A DNA stretch of 24,755 bases from a virus, in the IMG/VR virus record IMGVR_UViG_3300023174_000606, positions 1-24,755 of that record. The stretch is one strand, 5' to 3'. Positions 12,533 to 20,218 of the stretch are shown piece after piece. Each line of letters begins with the position of its first letter. Position 1 is the stretch's first letter. The notes under the pieces were generated by a model. The model was not told the DNA's origin, did no database searches, and saw only the letters and a list, made by a program, of their open reading frames with translations. The translations under genes were made by a program, and so were the position numbers.

Positions 12533-13923
12533 TGAGTTTATCAAAGCGTTTGCGCACTTCATCAGAAAAGCGTGCCAATAACCAATTCATTGAACCATTG
12601 GTTCCAGGCCGCCCAGCATTTAATCAGCTCGCTGGTGTCAATGTTGATTCTGAATCTGCAATTCGTATGTCAACAGTTTATTCTTGTGTGCGCCTTTTGG
12701 CAGATACAGTTTCATCTTTGCCAGTTGGTGCTTATGTGCGCCGTGGTCGCAATCGCCTACCTTATTCAACGGTTTATGGAAGCCAACCAAATTGGATTGC
12801 TAAGCCAAATCCTGAAACAACGCGCCTTGAGTTTTATGAGCAGATTGTTACCTCATTCAAACTTGAGGGCAATGCTTTTATTCTTACTGTTCGTGATGAT
12901 ATGGATGAAGTTCAAGAACTGTATTGCATTGATCCGCGTAATGTCCGCATTGAACGCCTTGCACCTGGCGAAGCATTGATTTATTATGTAAAAATTAAAG
13001 ACTCACAAGGTGTATTTGAACAGCGTTTAAGTTCACGCGAAATTTTGCATATTCCTGATTTCCGTTTGCCAGGTCAAATGTATGGCCTTAGCCCAATTGC
13101 TGCCTGCCGCACAACACTTGGTTCAGCAATGGCAGCAGATACTTATGCAGCTTCATATTTTGGAAATGCAGCAAACCCTGGCGGCATCATTGAAGTTCAA
13201 GGTGAACTAACCGAAGAACAAGCACAAGATATTTCACGCGATTGGAACCTTACTCACACTGGCCCATACCGTGCAGGCAAGATTGGCATCCTTTCAGGTG
13301 GTGCAACATTTAGACCGCTTACAATTAACGCACAAGATGCGCAATTGTTGGATACGCGCCGCTTTAGTGTGGAAGAAATTGCTCGCATTTTCCGCGTTCC
13401 ATTGTCATTACTTGGCCATCCAGTAGCCGGTGCAATGTCATTTGCATCAGTTGAAGCGCAAAATCTTTCATTTGTTCAGCACTCATTGCGCCCTATTTTA
13501 GAGCGAATTGAACAATCTCTTTCAACATTACTACCTGAACCTGATGGTTTTATTCGTTTTAATTTAGATGCACTACTTCGTGGCACAACAAATGAGCGCT
13601 ATGATGCTTACACAAAGGGATTGCGTGAAGGTTTCTTATCACTCAATGATGTTCACGCATACGAAGATATGGCACCAATTACAGATGGCGATCAATACCG
13701 TGTGCCATTACAAAATATTGATGCTTCAGATGCTAAAGATGTTGGCCTGAAGCTACGCACCGAGATTGCTGCCGCATTGATTCAAGTTGGCTTTGACCCA
13801 GCAGCAGTAACAATGGCAGTTGGTTTGCCTGATATGAAGCACACAGGCGTTCCATCTAGCCAATTGCAGCAAGTATCAACAATTGATCCAGCGGCACCTG
13901 CAACAGTTTATGAGGTTCAGTAA
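12532..13923 (+). CDS. portal protein (HK97 family)
   Basis: The 463-aa protein follows the HK97 portal layout: STVYSCVRLLADTVSSLPVGAY near 47-68, a central wing (LEFYEQIVTSFKLEGNAFI, REILHIPDFRLPGQMYGLSPI) and the conserved clip/crown region SVEEIARIFRVPLSLLGHP followed by SVEAQNLSFVQHSLRPILERIEQSL. It forms the dodecameric DNA channel at one head vertex and binds terminase, then neck proteins. Its last base pairs overlap the start of the next gene. In contrast to the capsid gene it uses mostly TAT for tyrosine. Confidence 0.93.
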   Translation: MSLSKRLRTSSEKRANNQFIEPLVPGRPAFNQLAGVNVDSESAIRMSTVYSCVRLLADTVSSLPVGAYVRRGRNRLPYSTVYGSQPNWIAKPNPETTRLEFYEQIVTSFKLEGNAFILTVRDDMDEVQELYCIDPRNVRIERLAPGEALIYYVKIKDSQGVFEQRLSSREILHIPDFRLPGQMYGLSPIAACRTTLGSAMAADTYAASYFGNAANPGGIIEVQGELTEEQAQDISRDWNLTHTGPYRAGKIGILSGGATFRPLTINAQDAQLLDTRRFSVEEIARIFRVPLSLLGHPVAGAMSFASVEAQNLSFVQHSLRPILERIEQSLSTLLPEPDGFIRFNLDALLRGTTNERYDAYTKGLREGFLSLNDVHAYEDMAPITDGDQYRVPLQNIDASDAKDVGLKLRTEIAAALIQVGFDPAAVTMAVGLPDMKHTGVPSSQLQQVSTIDPAAPATVYEVQ

Positions 13924-15599
13924 TGCCTTATTACATCAGCGACAAACAAGCTGATTGTTCAGGATGGGCAACGGTTAAAGAAGAATCAGATGGTTCTTAT
14001 ACAACAATTGGATGCCACAAAACAAAGCAAGATGCAGTAGATCAAATGGTTGCAGTTTCAATTGCTGAAGGTATGGACCCAATGGGTGAGGTTCGCGCAG
14101 TTGATTTAAGCGTACCTTCATTTATTCGTGAAAATGCCAAGCGTGGTTTGAAATATCTTGATGAAGGTTTTGGCGGCGATGGATTAACCGATGGCACAAA
14201 GCGTGAAGCACGCGAGATGGCAGCAGGGCGAATTACAGAAAACAAAGTTCGCAAGATGGCACCGTGGTTTGCCCGTCATAAAGTTGATGGTCAGGCTCCA
14301 CAAAATAAAGATACTTCAAACTCTCAGTATCCTGGTGCTGGATTGGTCGCTTGGCTGCTATGGGGTGGTGATTCTGATTTTAGCGACAGAGCGCAAAATT
14401 GGGCGCAACGCAAAATTGATGCACTTGATGCAGAAATGAATCAACGCAATAGTTCATCTGACACAGTAATTATTGTTGATGTTGATGGCACTGTTCTCAA
14501 TGGCAGCGAAGGCATACAAAAGAACATTGATTATGTCAATGAATTAGGCAAAGATTATTACATTCATATTGTCACAGGTCGTATGGCAGATGAGCGTGAT
14601 AAAACAGCATCAGATTTGCGTGCTGCAGGAGTTCAATACAACGCACTGACTTTGAACAATACAGATATGGCAAGCCCTGAATACAAAAAGGCAACCGCCG
14701 AAAAGATTATGGAAACAAAAACCATAAAACTTGCAATTGATAACGGGGATAGCGCAAGGGCTGCATATCAGTCACTTGGCATTGAAACAATGAATCCATC
14801 CAGTATTACTGGTGCGAACTCAAGGAGCAAAATGAAAAAGATTGAACGCCGCACATTTACCGTTCAAGATGTTGAAGCACGCCAGGCAGAAGATGGAACA
14901 ATGCGCTTGCGCGGCTATGCAGCCGTGTTTAATGATGCCAGTGTTCCTTTGCCATTTAAGGAAACTATTGCCCCAGGCGCTTTCCGCAAGACATTGAGCG
15001 AAACACCCGATGTTCGTTTGCTAGTCAACCACGATGGTTTGCCACTAGCTCGTACAAAAAATGGCACATTGACTTTGACTGAAGATAATCGTGGCTTACT
15101 TATTGATGCAGAAATTGCAAATACTACCGAAGGCCGTGACCTTTATACATTGGTTCAGCGTGGAGATGTTGATCAAATGAGTTTTGCATTTCGCGTTATT
15201 CGTCAAAAATGGAATGAAGATCGTTCAGTTCGTACCTTAACAGAGGTTTCTTTAGCAGATGGAGATGTTTCAGTGGTTACTTATCCTGCCTACCCAACAA
15301 CAACAGTTGAAGCACGCGAAGCATTACGCAACGCAATTGATGCACTCAAAGAAGGTCGCGCATTAGATGGCGAATCAACTCTTGTTATTAACGCAATTCT
15401 TGAAAAGGTATCTGATTCCTACGATAGCCTTGAAGAAGGCAAAACAATGCTTGAAGTTTTGCTTGGACTTAACACGCTTACACCAACTGTTGAAGTTGAA
15501 GCACCTGAAGTTGAATTAATGCCAACTGATATGCCAGCAACTGCAGGTCGCTCAATTTCATTGCGCCTTGCTCAAGCAATCGTTAACAACACAAAATAA
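13923..15599 (+). CDS. three-domain protein: N-terminal phage domain, HAD phosphatase, HK97 prohead protease
   Basis: Residues 1-170 carry a domain seen in phage head genes (PSFIRENAKRGLKYLDEGFGGDGLTD, NKDTSNSQYPGAGLVAWLLWGGD). Residues 178-292 are a HAD phosphatase: D186-V-D188-GT, IVTGR with Thr218, and AIDNGD near 271-276. Residues 304-558 are the HK97 prohead protease with His371 in VNHDGLPLA and Ser421 in QMSFAF, which trims capsid and scaffold. Typical proteases are about 200-250 aa, so this is a fusion. An internal ATG at 14832, four nt after AAGGAG, would release the protease alone (255 aa). The HAD role is unknown; nucleic-acid end repair or capsid-linked hydrolysis is conceivable. 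Confidence 0.88.
   Translation: MPYYISDKQADCSGWATVKEESDGSYTTIGCHKTKQDAVDQMVAVSIAEGMDPMGEVRAVDLSVPSFIRENAKRGLKYLDEGFGGDGLTDGTKREAREMAAGRITENKVRKMAPWFARHKVDGQAPQNKDTSNSQYPGAGLVAWLLWGGDSDFSDRAQNWAQRKIDALDAEMNQRNSSSDTVIIVDVDGTVLNGSEGIQKNIDYVNELGKDYYIHIVTGRMADERDKTASDLRAAGVQYNALTLNNTDMASPEYKKATAEKIMETKTIKLAIDNGDSARAAYQSLGIETMNPSSITGANSRSKMKKIERRTFTVQDVEARQAEDGTMRLRGYAAVFNDASVPLPFKETIAPGAFRKTLSETPDVRLLVNHDGLPLARTKNGTLTLTEDNRGLLIDAEIANTTEGRDLYTLVQRGDVDQMSFAFRVIRQKWNEDRSVRTLTEVSLADGDVSVVTYPAYPTTTVEAREALRNAIDALKEGRALDGESTLVINAILEKVSDSYDSLEEGKTMLEVLLGLNTLTPTVEVEAPEVELMPTDMPATAGRSISLRLAQAIVNNTK
14822..14834 (+). promoter_or_regulatory. internal ribosome-binding site and start for the protease domain
   Basis: AAGGAG (14822-14827) precedes the in-frame ATG at 14832 by 4 nt, inside the fused gene and exactly at the domain border. 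The surrounding 24 nt match the start of the small membrane gene (12382-12405) at 23 positions. A separate 255-aa protease is therefore likely to be made besides the 558-aa fusion. Confidence 0.65.
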
Positions 15600-15602
15600 A
15601 TT

Positions 15603-15622
15603 TCTGTCAGCAATCTGACAGA
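15603..15622 (+). other. 8-bp stem-loop in the capsid gene leader
   Basis: TCTGTCAG and CTGACAGA form a perfect 8-bp stem with a CAAT loop directly after the protease stop. A smaller hairpin, GTCG-GAG-CGAC, follows. There is no T-run, so I do not call a terminator. It may protect or process the capsid mRNA or modulate read-through into the 120-nt leader, which otherwise shows no gene. Confidence 0.45.
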
Positions 15623-15719
15623 GCGAAGTCGGAGCGACATTCACACCCTAAAAGCGCCGTGAACAGAATCGCCACCACCTCAAAAAACACATTCACACTA
15701 ACTCACTTGGAGAAAACTT

Positions 15720-17063
15720 ATGTCATATTTTGACAATGTAGTTGAGCGCCGTGATGCAGTAAAGGCAGAAATGGATGCAATTCTTGAGGCAGTAGCCGCA
15801 GAGTCACGCACCGACCTTACAGCAGAAGAAACAACAAAGGTTGATGCCCTTGTTGAGGAATCACGCTCACTAGATGAAAAGATCGAAAAGCTAACTGCAC
15901 AGGCAGCAGCAGATGCAAAGGCATCTGAGGCACGCGCAGCAGTAGCAGCAGTTGTAACACCTGTTGGTGGAACAACAATTACACGCGAAGCACGCACATA
16001 CACACCTGAAGCTGAAGTTTCATTTGTGAAGGATGCGTTCAATGCACAATTCAAGGGTGACTATGCAGCTTCAGAGCGCCTAGCACGCCACACAAAGGAA
16101 GAAGCAATTGAGCGCCGCGCAGTTGATACATCAAACTTTGCTGGCCTTGTTGTTCCACAGTATTTGGTTGACCTAGCAGCACCTTTTGCTCGCGCAGGCC
16201 GTCCAACTGCAGATTTTGCAACATCAAAGCACGCACTACCAGCATCAGGAATGACACTAAACATTTCTCGTATGACTACTGGAACATCAACAGCGGTACA
16301 AGAAACTCAGAACACTGCAGTTTCAAATACTGATTCAGATGACACACTGCTAACAATTGATGTGCGTACAATTGCAGGTCAGCAAGACCTATCACGCCAG
16401 GCAATCGAGCGCGGAACAGGCATTGACACATTTGTTGTTGCTGATCTAATCCGCGCTTGGCACACAAATGTTGACTCACAGGTTCTCAACGGAACAGGCT
16501 CAAATGGACAAATGAAGGGAATCCGTAACGCTGGTGGAAATGCAATCACTTACACAGCAACATCACCAACAGTTGCACTTCTTTACTCAAAGTTGGCAGA
16601 TGCTTACCAGCAAGTTGAAAGCAATGTTTTCATTGCTCCAACACACTGGATTATGCACCCACGCCGCCTAGCTTACATATTGGCTGCATCAGATTCGACA
16701 GGCCGCCCATTGGCATTGCCTTCAAATCACGCACCAATGAACACAGTTGCAACAGGCGCTGGACTTCCAGGATACGGTAACTCAGGTTACACAATTCTTG
16801 GCCTTCCAGTTATTACTGATGCAAGCGTTGGTACTACATACGGCGCATCAACAAATCAGGATGAAATCTACTGCGTTGCAGCACCTGAAATGCACCTATG
16901 GGAGCAGGCTGGTTCACCATTCTCACTCTCATTTGATGCAACAACTGCAGGTTCATTAACAATCAAGACTGTTGTTTATGGCTTCGGTGCATTTACTGCA
17001 GAGCGTTATCCAAAGGCCGCTTCAATTATCAGCGGTACTGGTTTAGTAGCTCCAACTTTCTAA
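15720..17063 (+). CDS. major capsid protein (HK97 fold)
   Basis: This 447-aa protein has an N-terminal coiled-coil scaffold region (residues about 1-75, alternating acidic and basic helices), an Ala/Val linker and the HK97 fold: VPQYLVDLAAPFARAGRPTADF, SNTDSDDTLLTIDVRTIAGQQDLSRQAIERG (E-loop to spine), VFIAPTHWIMHPRRLAYILAASDSTGRP and the C-terminal GFGAFTAERYPKAASI. The protease encoded just before it should remove the scaffold region, with mature protein probably starting near residue 85-105. GGAG precedes the start by 6 nt. Tyrosine uses TAC over TAT (9:5), unlike the portal (4:13), as expected for a very highly expressed gene. Confidence 0.95.
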   Translation: MSYFDNVVERRDAVKAEMDAILEAVAAESRTDLTAEETTKVDALVEESRSLDEKIEKLTAQAAADAKASEARAAVAAVVTPVGGTTITREARTYTPEAEVSFVKDAFNAQFKGDYAASERLARHTKEEAIERRAVDTSNFAGLVVPQYLVDLAAPFARAGRPTADFATSKHALPASGMTLNISRMTTGTSTAVQETQNTAVSNTDSDDTLLTIDVRTIAGQQDLSRQAIERGTGIDTFVVADLIRAWHTNVDSQVLNGTGSNGQMKGIRNAGGNAITYTATSPTVALLYSKLADAYQQVESNVFIAPTHWIMHPRRLAYILAASDSTGRPLALPSNHAPMNTVATGAGLPGYGNSGYTILGLPVITDASVGTTYGASTNQDEIYCVAAPEMHLWEQAGSPFSLSFDATTAGSLTIKTVVYGFGAFTAERYPKAASIISGTGLVAPTF

Positions 17064-17078
17064 TCGAAAGTTAAAATT

Positions 17079-17125
17079 GTAAGAGGCGGGTTAATTTCCC
17101 CCGATTAGCCCGCCTCTTACTTCTT
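17079..17125 (+). terminator. strong intrinsic terminator after the capsid gene
   Basis: GTAAGAGGCGGG (17079-17090) pairs perfectly with CCCGCCTCTTAC (17109-17120). A T-G wobble and TAAT/ATTA extend the stem to 17 bp with an 8-nt loop (17096-17103). TTCTT follows, a short and imperfect T-tract. It probably lowers expression of the glycosyltransferase and neck genes relative to capsid. Confidence 0.82.
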
Positions 17126-17144
17126 AAATGATTCGGGGGAATCT

Positions 17145-17822
17145 ATGAAGTCAGCACATAAAGTTTCAATTGGTTCTTGTGACCCAGGAACCGTTAATGG
17201 CGGTTTTGCTTATAGCCTGATTCAACTGACACAGGCACGATCATCACAACTTGGGCCATTCATACGAATTAAGGGTTCAGGATTACTTTCAAAACAACGC
17301 AATCGCTTGGTGAAAGAATTTCTTAACACCAAATCTGAATGGCTTTTAATGATTGATTCAGATGAACAGTTACCAATAGCATCATTTGATAAGTTAATTG
17401 AGGCAGCACACGATAAAGAACGCCCAGTTATTGCAGGATTGGTTTTTGCTAGTTTTGATACTGGCCAACCTTATCCAAAGCCGGTGCCAACAATTTTTCA
17501 AGATGCTCCTGAAGGTTTCTTGCCGTTAAACAATTACGATAAAGATTCATTGTTTGAAGTAGATGCAGCAGGAACAGGTTGCTTGCTTATTCACCGCAGT
17601 GTTCTTGAAGCAATGAGAGCAGATGCAGACCCACACCAGGGGCAGGATTGGTGTTGGTTTTGGGATGGCCCGATTGATGGAATTTGGATTGGCGAAGATT
17701 TACAGTTTTGCCGGCGTATTCGCTCACTTGGATTCCCAATTTATGCCCACACTGGCGCAATTCTGCCTCACTCAAAGAGCTATTGGTTAGATGATCGGCA
17801 GCACGATATATGGAACGCATAA
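17145..17822 (+). CDS. glycosyltransferase (GT-A fold, family-2-like)
   Basis: The 225-aa protein has a GT-A fold with the DxD-type metal/nucleotide-sugar motif D71-S-D73 in WLLMIDSDEQ. It also has VDAAGTGCLLIHRSVLE and the GEDLQFCRRIRSLGFPIYAH block with the catalytic-region Glu-Asp, typical of small family-2 enzymes that lack membrane segments. It should transfer a sugar in the cytoplasm. Sitting between capsid and neck genes and behind a terminator, it looks like an added gene that may decorate the capsid or tail. GGGGGA stands 5 nt before ATG. The acceptor cannot be read from the sequence. Confidence 0.82.
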   Translation: MKSAHKVSIGSCDPGTVNGGFAYSLIQLTQARSSQLGPFIRIKGSGLLSKQRNRLVKEFLNTKSEWLLMIDSDEQLPIASFDKLIEAAHDKERPVIAGLVFASFDTGQPYPKPVPTIFQDAPEGFLPLNNYDKDSLFEVDAAGTGCLLIHRSVLEAMRADADPHQGQDWCWFWDGPIDGIWIGEDLQFCRRIRSLGFPIYAHTGAILPHSKSYWLDDRQHDIWNA

Positions 17823-17935
17823 AAAGAATTTTAAGAATTAAGGTAAAATCAAAGGAAACCGCTACCGCCGTTCCACAACTGGAACGCGCAATGCTTCCCA
17901 AAGTAGAAACGAGAACAACGCGTGGCGATCACTAA
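17810..17935 (+). CDS. small basic protein before the head-tail adaptor
   Basis: A 41-aa frame (MERIKRILRIKVKSKETATAV...) that overlaps the glycosyltransferase end and the adaptor start and fills the gap between them. It is rich in Lys and Arg. Many actinophages have a comparable short basic gene here. There is no clear ribosome site, so translation would depend on coupling. The overlaps support it; the function is unknown. Confidence 0.45.
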   Translation: MERIKRILRIKVKSKETATAVPQLERAMLPKVETRTTRGDH

Positions 17936-18530
17936 CGGCTATTGCACACTCAATGATGTGAAATCAGCACTCAATATTGAAGATTCACTTGATAATGCAG
18001 CCATTGAAATTGCTATTGCTGCTGCAAGCCGAATGATTGATGATTATTGTGGTCGTATCTTTTACAAAGATGGTTCAGTGGGAACACCAGCAACTCGTTA
18101 TTACACTCCACAAAACGAATGGTCACTTTCGGTAGATGATTTTGTGAGCATTAGCGAAATCGCAACAGATGATAATTTTGACCAAACATATTCAACTGTT
18201 TGGACTGCAACAGATGCGATGTATGAGCCAGTTAACAATCCTTCACGGGGTTGGCCATTGAATCGAATTTTGGCGGTTGGTTCTTATATTTTCCCATTTA
18301 CCCTGCCACAATCAGTACGAGTCAAGGGCATTTTTGGTTGGTCAGCCGTTCCAGTTGAGGTTAATGCAGCAGCTCAAATTCAGGCTTCCCGCCTATTCCT
18401 ACGCCGTCAATCACCATTTGGCATTGCCGGTTCAACCGATATTGGAACAGTCCGATTGGCTGCCAAATTAGATGCCGATGTAGAGGCACTGCTGCGCCCT
18501 ATGCGCAAGAATAACGGCTTGGCCGTCTAA
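17922..18530 (+). CDS. head-tail adaptor (connector, gp6-like)
   Basis: The 202-aa protein starts with the DNA-packaging-protein/adaptor pattern: YCTLNDVKSALNIEDSLDNAAIEIAIAAASRMIDDYCGRIFY (helices 1-2). A beta-rich insert and a C-terminal helix (AAQIQASRLFLRRQSPFGIAG, DADVEALLRPMRKNNGL) follow. It binds under the portal to form the neck. The start is GTG (GTGGCGATC), with no strong ribosome site. The next gene overlaps by one nt. Confidence 0.82.
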   Translation: MAITNGYCTLNDVKSALNIEDSLDNAAIEIAIAAASRMIDDYCGRIFYKDGSVGTPATRYYTPQNEWSLSVDDFVSISEIATDDNFDQTYSTVWTATDAMYEPVNNPSRGWPLNRILAVGSYIFPFTLPQSVRVKGIFGWSAVPVEVNAAAQIQASRLFLRRQSPFGIAGSTDIGTVRLAAKLDADVEALLRPMRKNNGLAV

Positions 18531-18928
18531 TGTTACCTAGCGAAGTCAGAGATGGCTTAAAAGCCAACCTACAGGCGATTAAGGGTATGCGCGTTTATGA
18601 CCTTATCCCATCACCTGCCGTGGCACCTGCTGCAGTAGTTGGTCAGTTGGATTTTACCTTTGATCTGAACAATGCCCGTGGTTTAGACCAGGCAAATTTG
18701 GATGTTGTTGTTTTGGTTCAACGCTTTTCAGATAGAACTGGCCAAAACGAACTTGATAAGTATCTTGCCGGAGCCGGCGATTACTCCATCAAGGCAGCAA
18801 TTGAATCAGACAGAACTCTTGGTGGCGCTTGCGACACCTTGCGCGTTACATCAGCCGAAGCTGGAACTTATGTATCAGGTGATATTGAGTTCCTTTCATA
18901 CCGTTACCGCCTAACCGTTTGGGGATAA
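18530..18928 (+). CDS. neck/tail-terminator-like protein
   Basis: A 132-aa protein with alternating helices and strands: VRDGLKANLQAIKGMRVYDLIPSPAVAP, DVVVLVQRFSDRTGQNELDKYLAG, SIKAAIESDRTLGGACDTLRV, FLSYRYRLTVWG. It matches the actinophage family in the tail-completion (lambda gpU-like) position between adaptor and tail tube. It should cap the tail or join it to the neck. Assignment rests on motif pattern and gene order; a stopper role is the alternative. Confidence 0.7.
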   Translation: MLPSEVRDGLKANLQAIKGMRVYDLIPSPAVAPAAVVGQLDFTFDLNNARGLDQANLDVVVLVQRFSDRTGQNELDKYLAGAGDYSIKAAIESDRTLGGACDTLRVTSAEAGTYVSGDIEFLSYRYRLTVWG

Positions 18929-18936
18929 GGAGAAAA

Positions 18937-19104
18937 ATGAGCTACACAGTTACCTCAGATAATTTTGAGGCGAAGAAAAAGGGTGAGGCAATCACCGAAA
19001 AAGAATTGCTTGAACTTGGGTTAAATGCCGATGCACTTGTTGCTGGCGATCATCTCAAGAGCAATGTACCAACTAAACCAGCAACAGTAGAGGAAGCAAA
19101 ATAA
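18937..19104 (+). CDS. small protein before the tail tube genes
   Basis: A 55-aa acidic/lysine-rich frame (MSYTVTSDNFEAKKKGEAITEK...) with a strong AAGGAG 4 nt before ATG and its stop directly against the tail-tube start. Similar short proteins occur beside actinophage tail tube genes, sometimes annotated as minor neck or head-fibre proteins. I cannot assign a role. Confidence 0.6.
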   Translation: MSYTVTSDNFEAKKKGEAITEKELLELGLNADALVAGDHLKSNVPTKPATVEEAK

Positions 19105-19512
19105 ATGGCCCGTATCGTATTAACAGATGCCAAAATCACAGTTAATGGTGTCAATCTAAGCAGTTACTGCACAAGCGTTACACTTAACACAAGCGCAGAT
19201 GTTGTTGAAACTACAGGTTTTTCATCAACTGCTGCAAAGACTCGCGTTGCTGGATTGCAGGATAATTCAGTAACACTTGAATTTGCTCAGGATTATGGAA
19301 CTTCACTTGTTGAAGCAACAATTTATCCTTTACTTGGATCAACAACAACAATTCTTGTATCACCTACTTCAACAACAAGTGCTACATCACCTTCATACAG
19401 CTTCACTGCATTGGTTTCTGAATGGCAACCACTATCAGGCGGCGTTGGAGAGTTAGCAACCGCATCTGTCACCTGGCCAATCTCAGGTGCTATCACAAAG
19501 GCAACTTCATAA
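19105..19512 (+). CDS. major tail (tube) protein, copy A
   Basis: This 135-aa beta-rich, Ser/Thr-rich protein starts MARIVLTDAKITVNGVNLS. It carries VVETTGFSST, AGLQDNSVTLEF and the ATIYPLLG and SEWQPLSGGVGELAT segments of short actinophage tube subunits, which stack as hexameric rings. GAGGAAG precedes the start. About two thirds of its residues are identical to the next gene's product by my hand alignment (90 of 136 columns). Which copy dominates in the tail cannot be told, but copy A has the better ribosome site. Confidence 0.8.
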   Translation: MARIVLTDAKITVNGVNLSSYCTSVTLNTSADVVETTGFSSTAAKTRVAGLQDNSVTLEFAQDYGTSLVEATIYPLLGSTTTILVSPTSTTSATSPSYSFTALVSEWQPLSGGVGELATASVTWPISGAITKATS

Positions 19513-19513
19513 T

Positions 19514-19921
19514 ATGGCACGCATCGTATTAACAAACGCATCAGTTGTATTTGGTACAACAGACCTTTCAGCATATTGCACAAGCATTGCGCTTAATACT
19601 TCATACGATATCGTTGAAACAACAGGTTTTGGCGATACCGCAAAGAAGCGCATTGCAGGCTTGCAGGATAATTCAGTTTCCTTTGAATGGAACCAGGATT
19701 ATGCAACAAGCGCACTTGAGGCAACAATTTACCCATTATTGGGAACTGCAGTAACAGTAGTTGTGAAGCCTGTTGCAACAACAGTTGGACCTACAAATCC
19801 AAGTTACACATTCTCAGCGCTCATCTCAGAGTGGCAACCACTTTCAGGTGGCGTGGGTGAACTTGCAACAGTAAGTACAACTTTTCCAATTTCGGGTACA
19901 ATCACAAAAGCAACTGCATAA
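19514..19921 (+). CDS. major tail (tube) protein, copy B
   Basis: Also 135 aa, it shares MARIVLT, VETTGF, AGLQDNSV, EATIYPLLG and SEWQPLSGGVGELAT with copy A, but differs in the loops (for example FGDTAKK versus FSSTAAK) and between the strands. It starts two bases after copy A stops (TAATATG) without a ribosome site at normal distance, so translation probably relies on coupling. A second tube subunit may mix into the tube, form a different ring, or decorate it. A TTG-start reading 27 nt upstream is unlikely. Confidence 0.78.
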   Translation: MARIVLTNASVVFGTTDLSAYCTSIALNTSYDIVETTGFGDTAKKRIAGLQDNSVSFEWNQDYATSALEATIYPLLGTAVTVVVKPVATTVGPTNPSYTFSALISEWQPLSGGVGELATVSTTFPISGTITKATA

Positions 19922-19939
19922 CTAACTTAGGGGGAACAA

Positions 19940-20218
19940 ATGGATGGATTATCAGTAAAGGTCAAAACCAAAGACGGATTTGAAGGCACTTATTCATTAA
20001 CGCCAAGAATCATCGTTGCTTTTGAGCAGAAGTACGGCAAGGGTTTTGCAAAGCTACTTGGCGAAGAACAGAAACTAGAGCATATCTATTTTCTAGGCCA
20101 CGAAATTCTTAAAGCCAATGGCAAAGTAGTAAAACCTTTTGGCCCAGACTTCTTAGATGATTTGATTTCAGTCGAACTGGTGGCAAACGATTCTTTCGAA
20201 TCCACCGAGATAGCCTAA
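19940..20218 (+). CDS. tail assembly chaperone, short form
   Basis: This 92-aa protein lies in the gpG position between tail tube and tape measure. It is a small charged protein with a beta start (SVKVKTKDGFEGTYSL) and helices (TPRIIVAFEQKYGKGFAKLL, FLGHEILKAN). GGGGG is 5 nt before ATG. The -1 frame becomes open at 20161 and runs past its stop to 20346, as expected if a fraction of ribosomes shift to make the long form. Confidence 0.7.
   Translation: MDGLSVKVKTKDGFEGTYSLTPRIIVAFEQKYGKGFAKLLGEEQKLEHIYFLGHEILKANGKVVKPFGPDFLDDLISVELVANDSFESTEIA

Noticed and set aside
15698-16054. Reverse-strand open frame of 118 codons opposite the capsid gene
   Set aside because: It is an antisense shadow of a Glu/Ala-rich coding sequence, with no ribosome site and a biased Ser/Ala composition.
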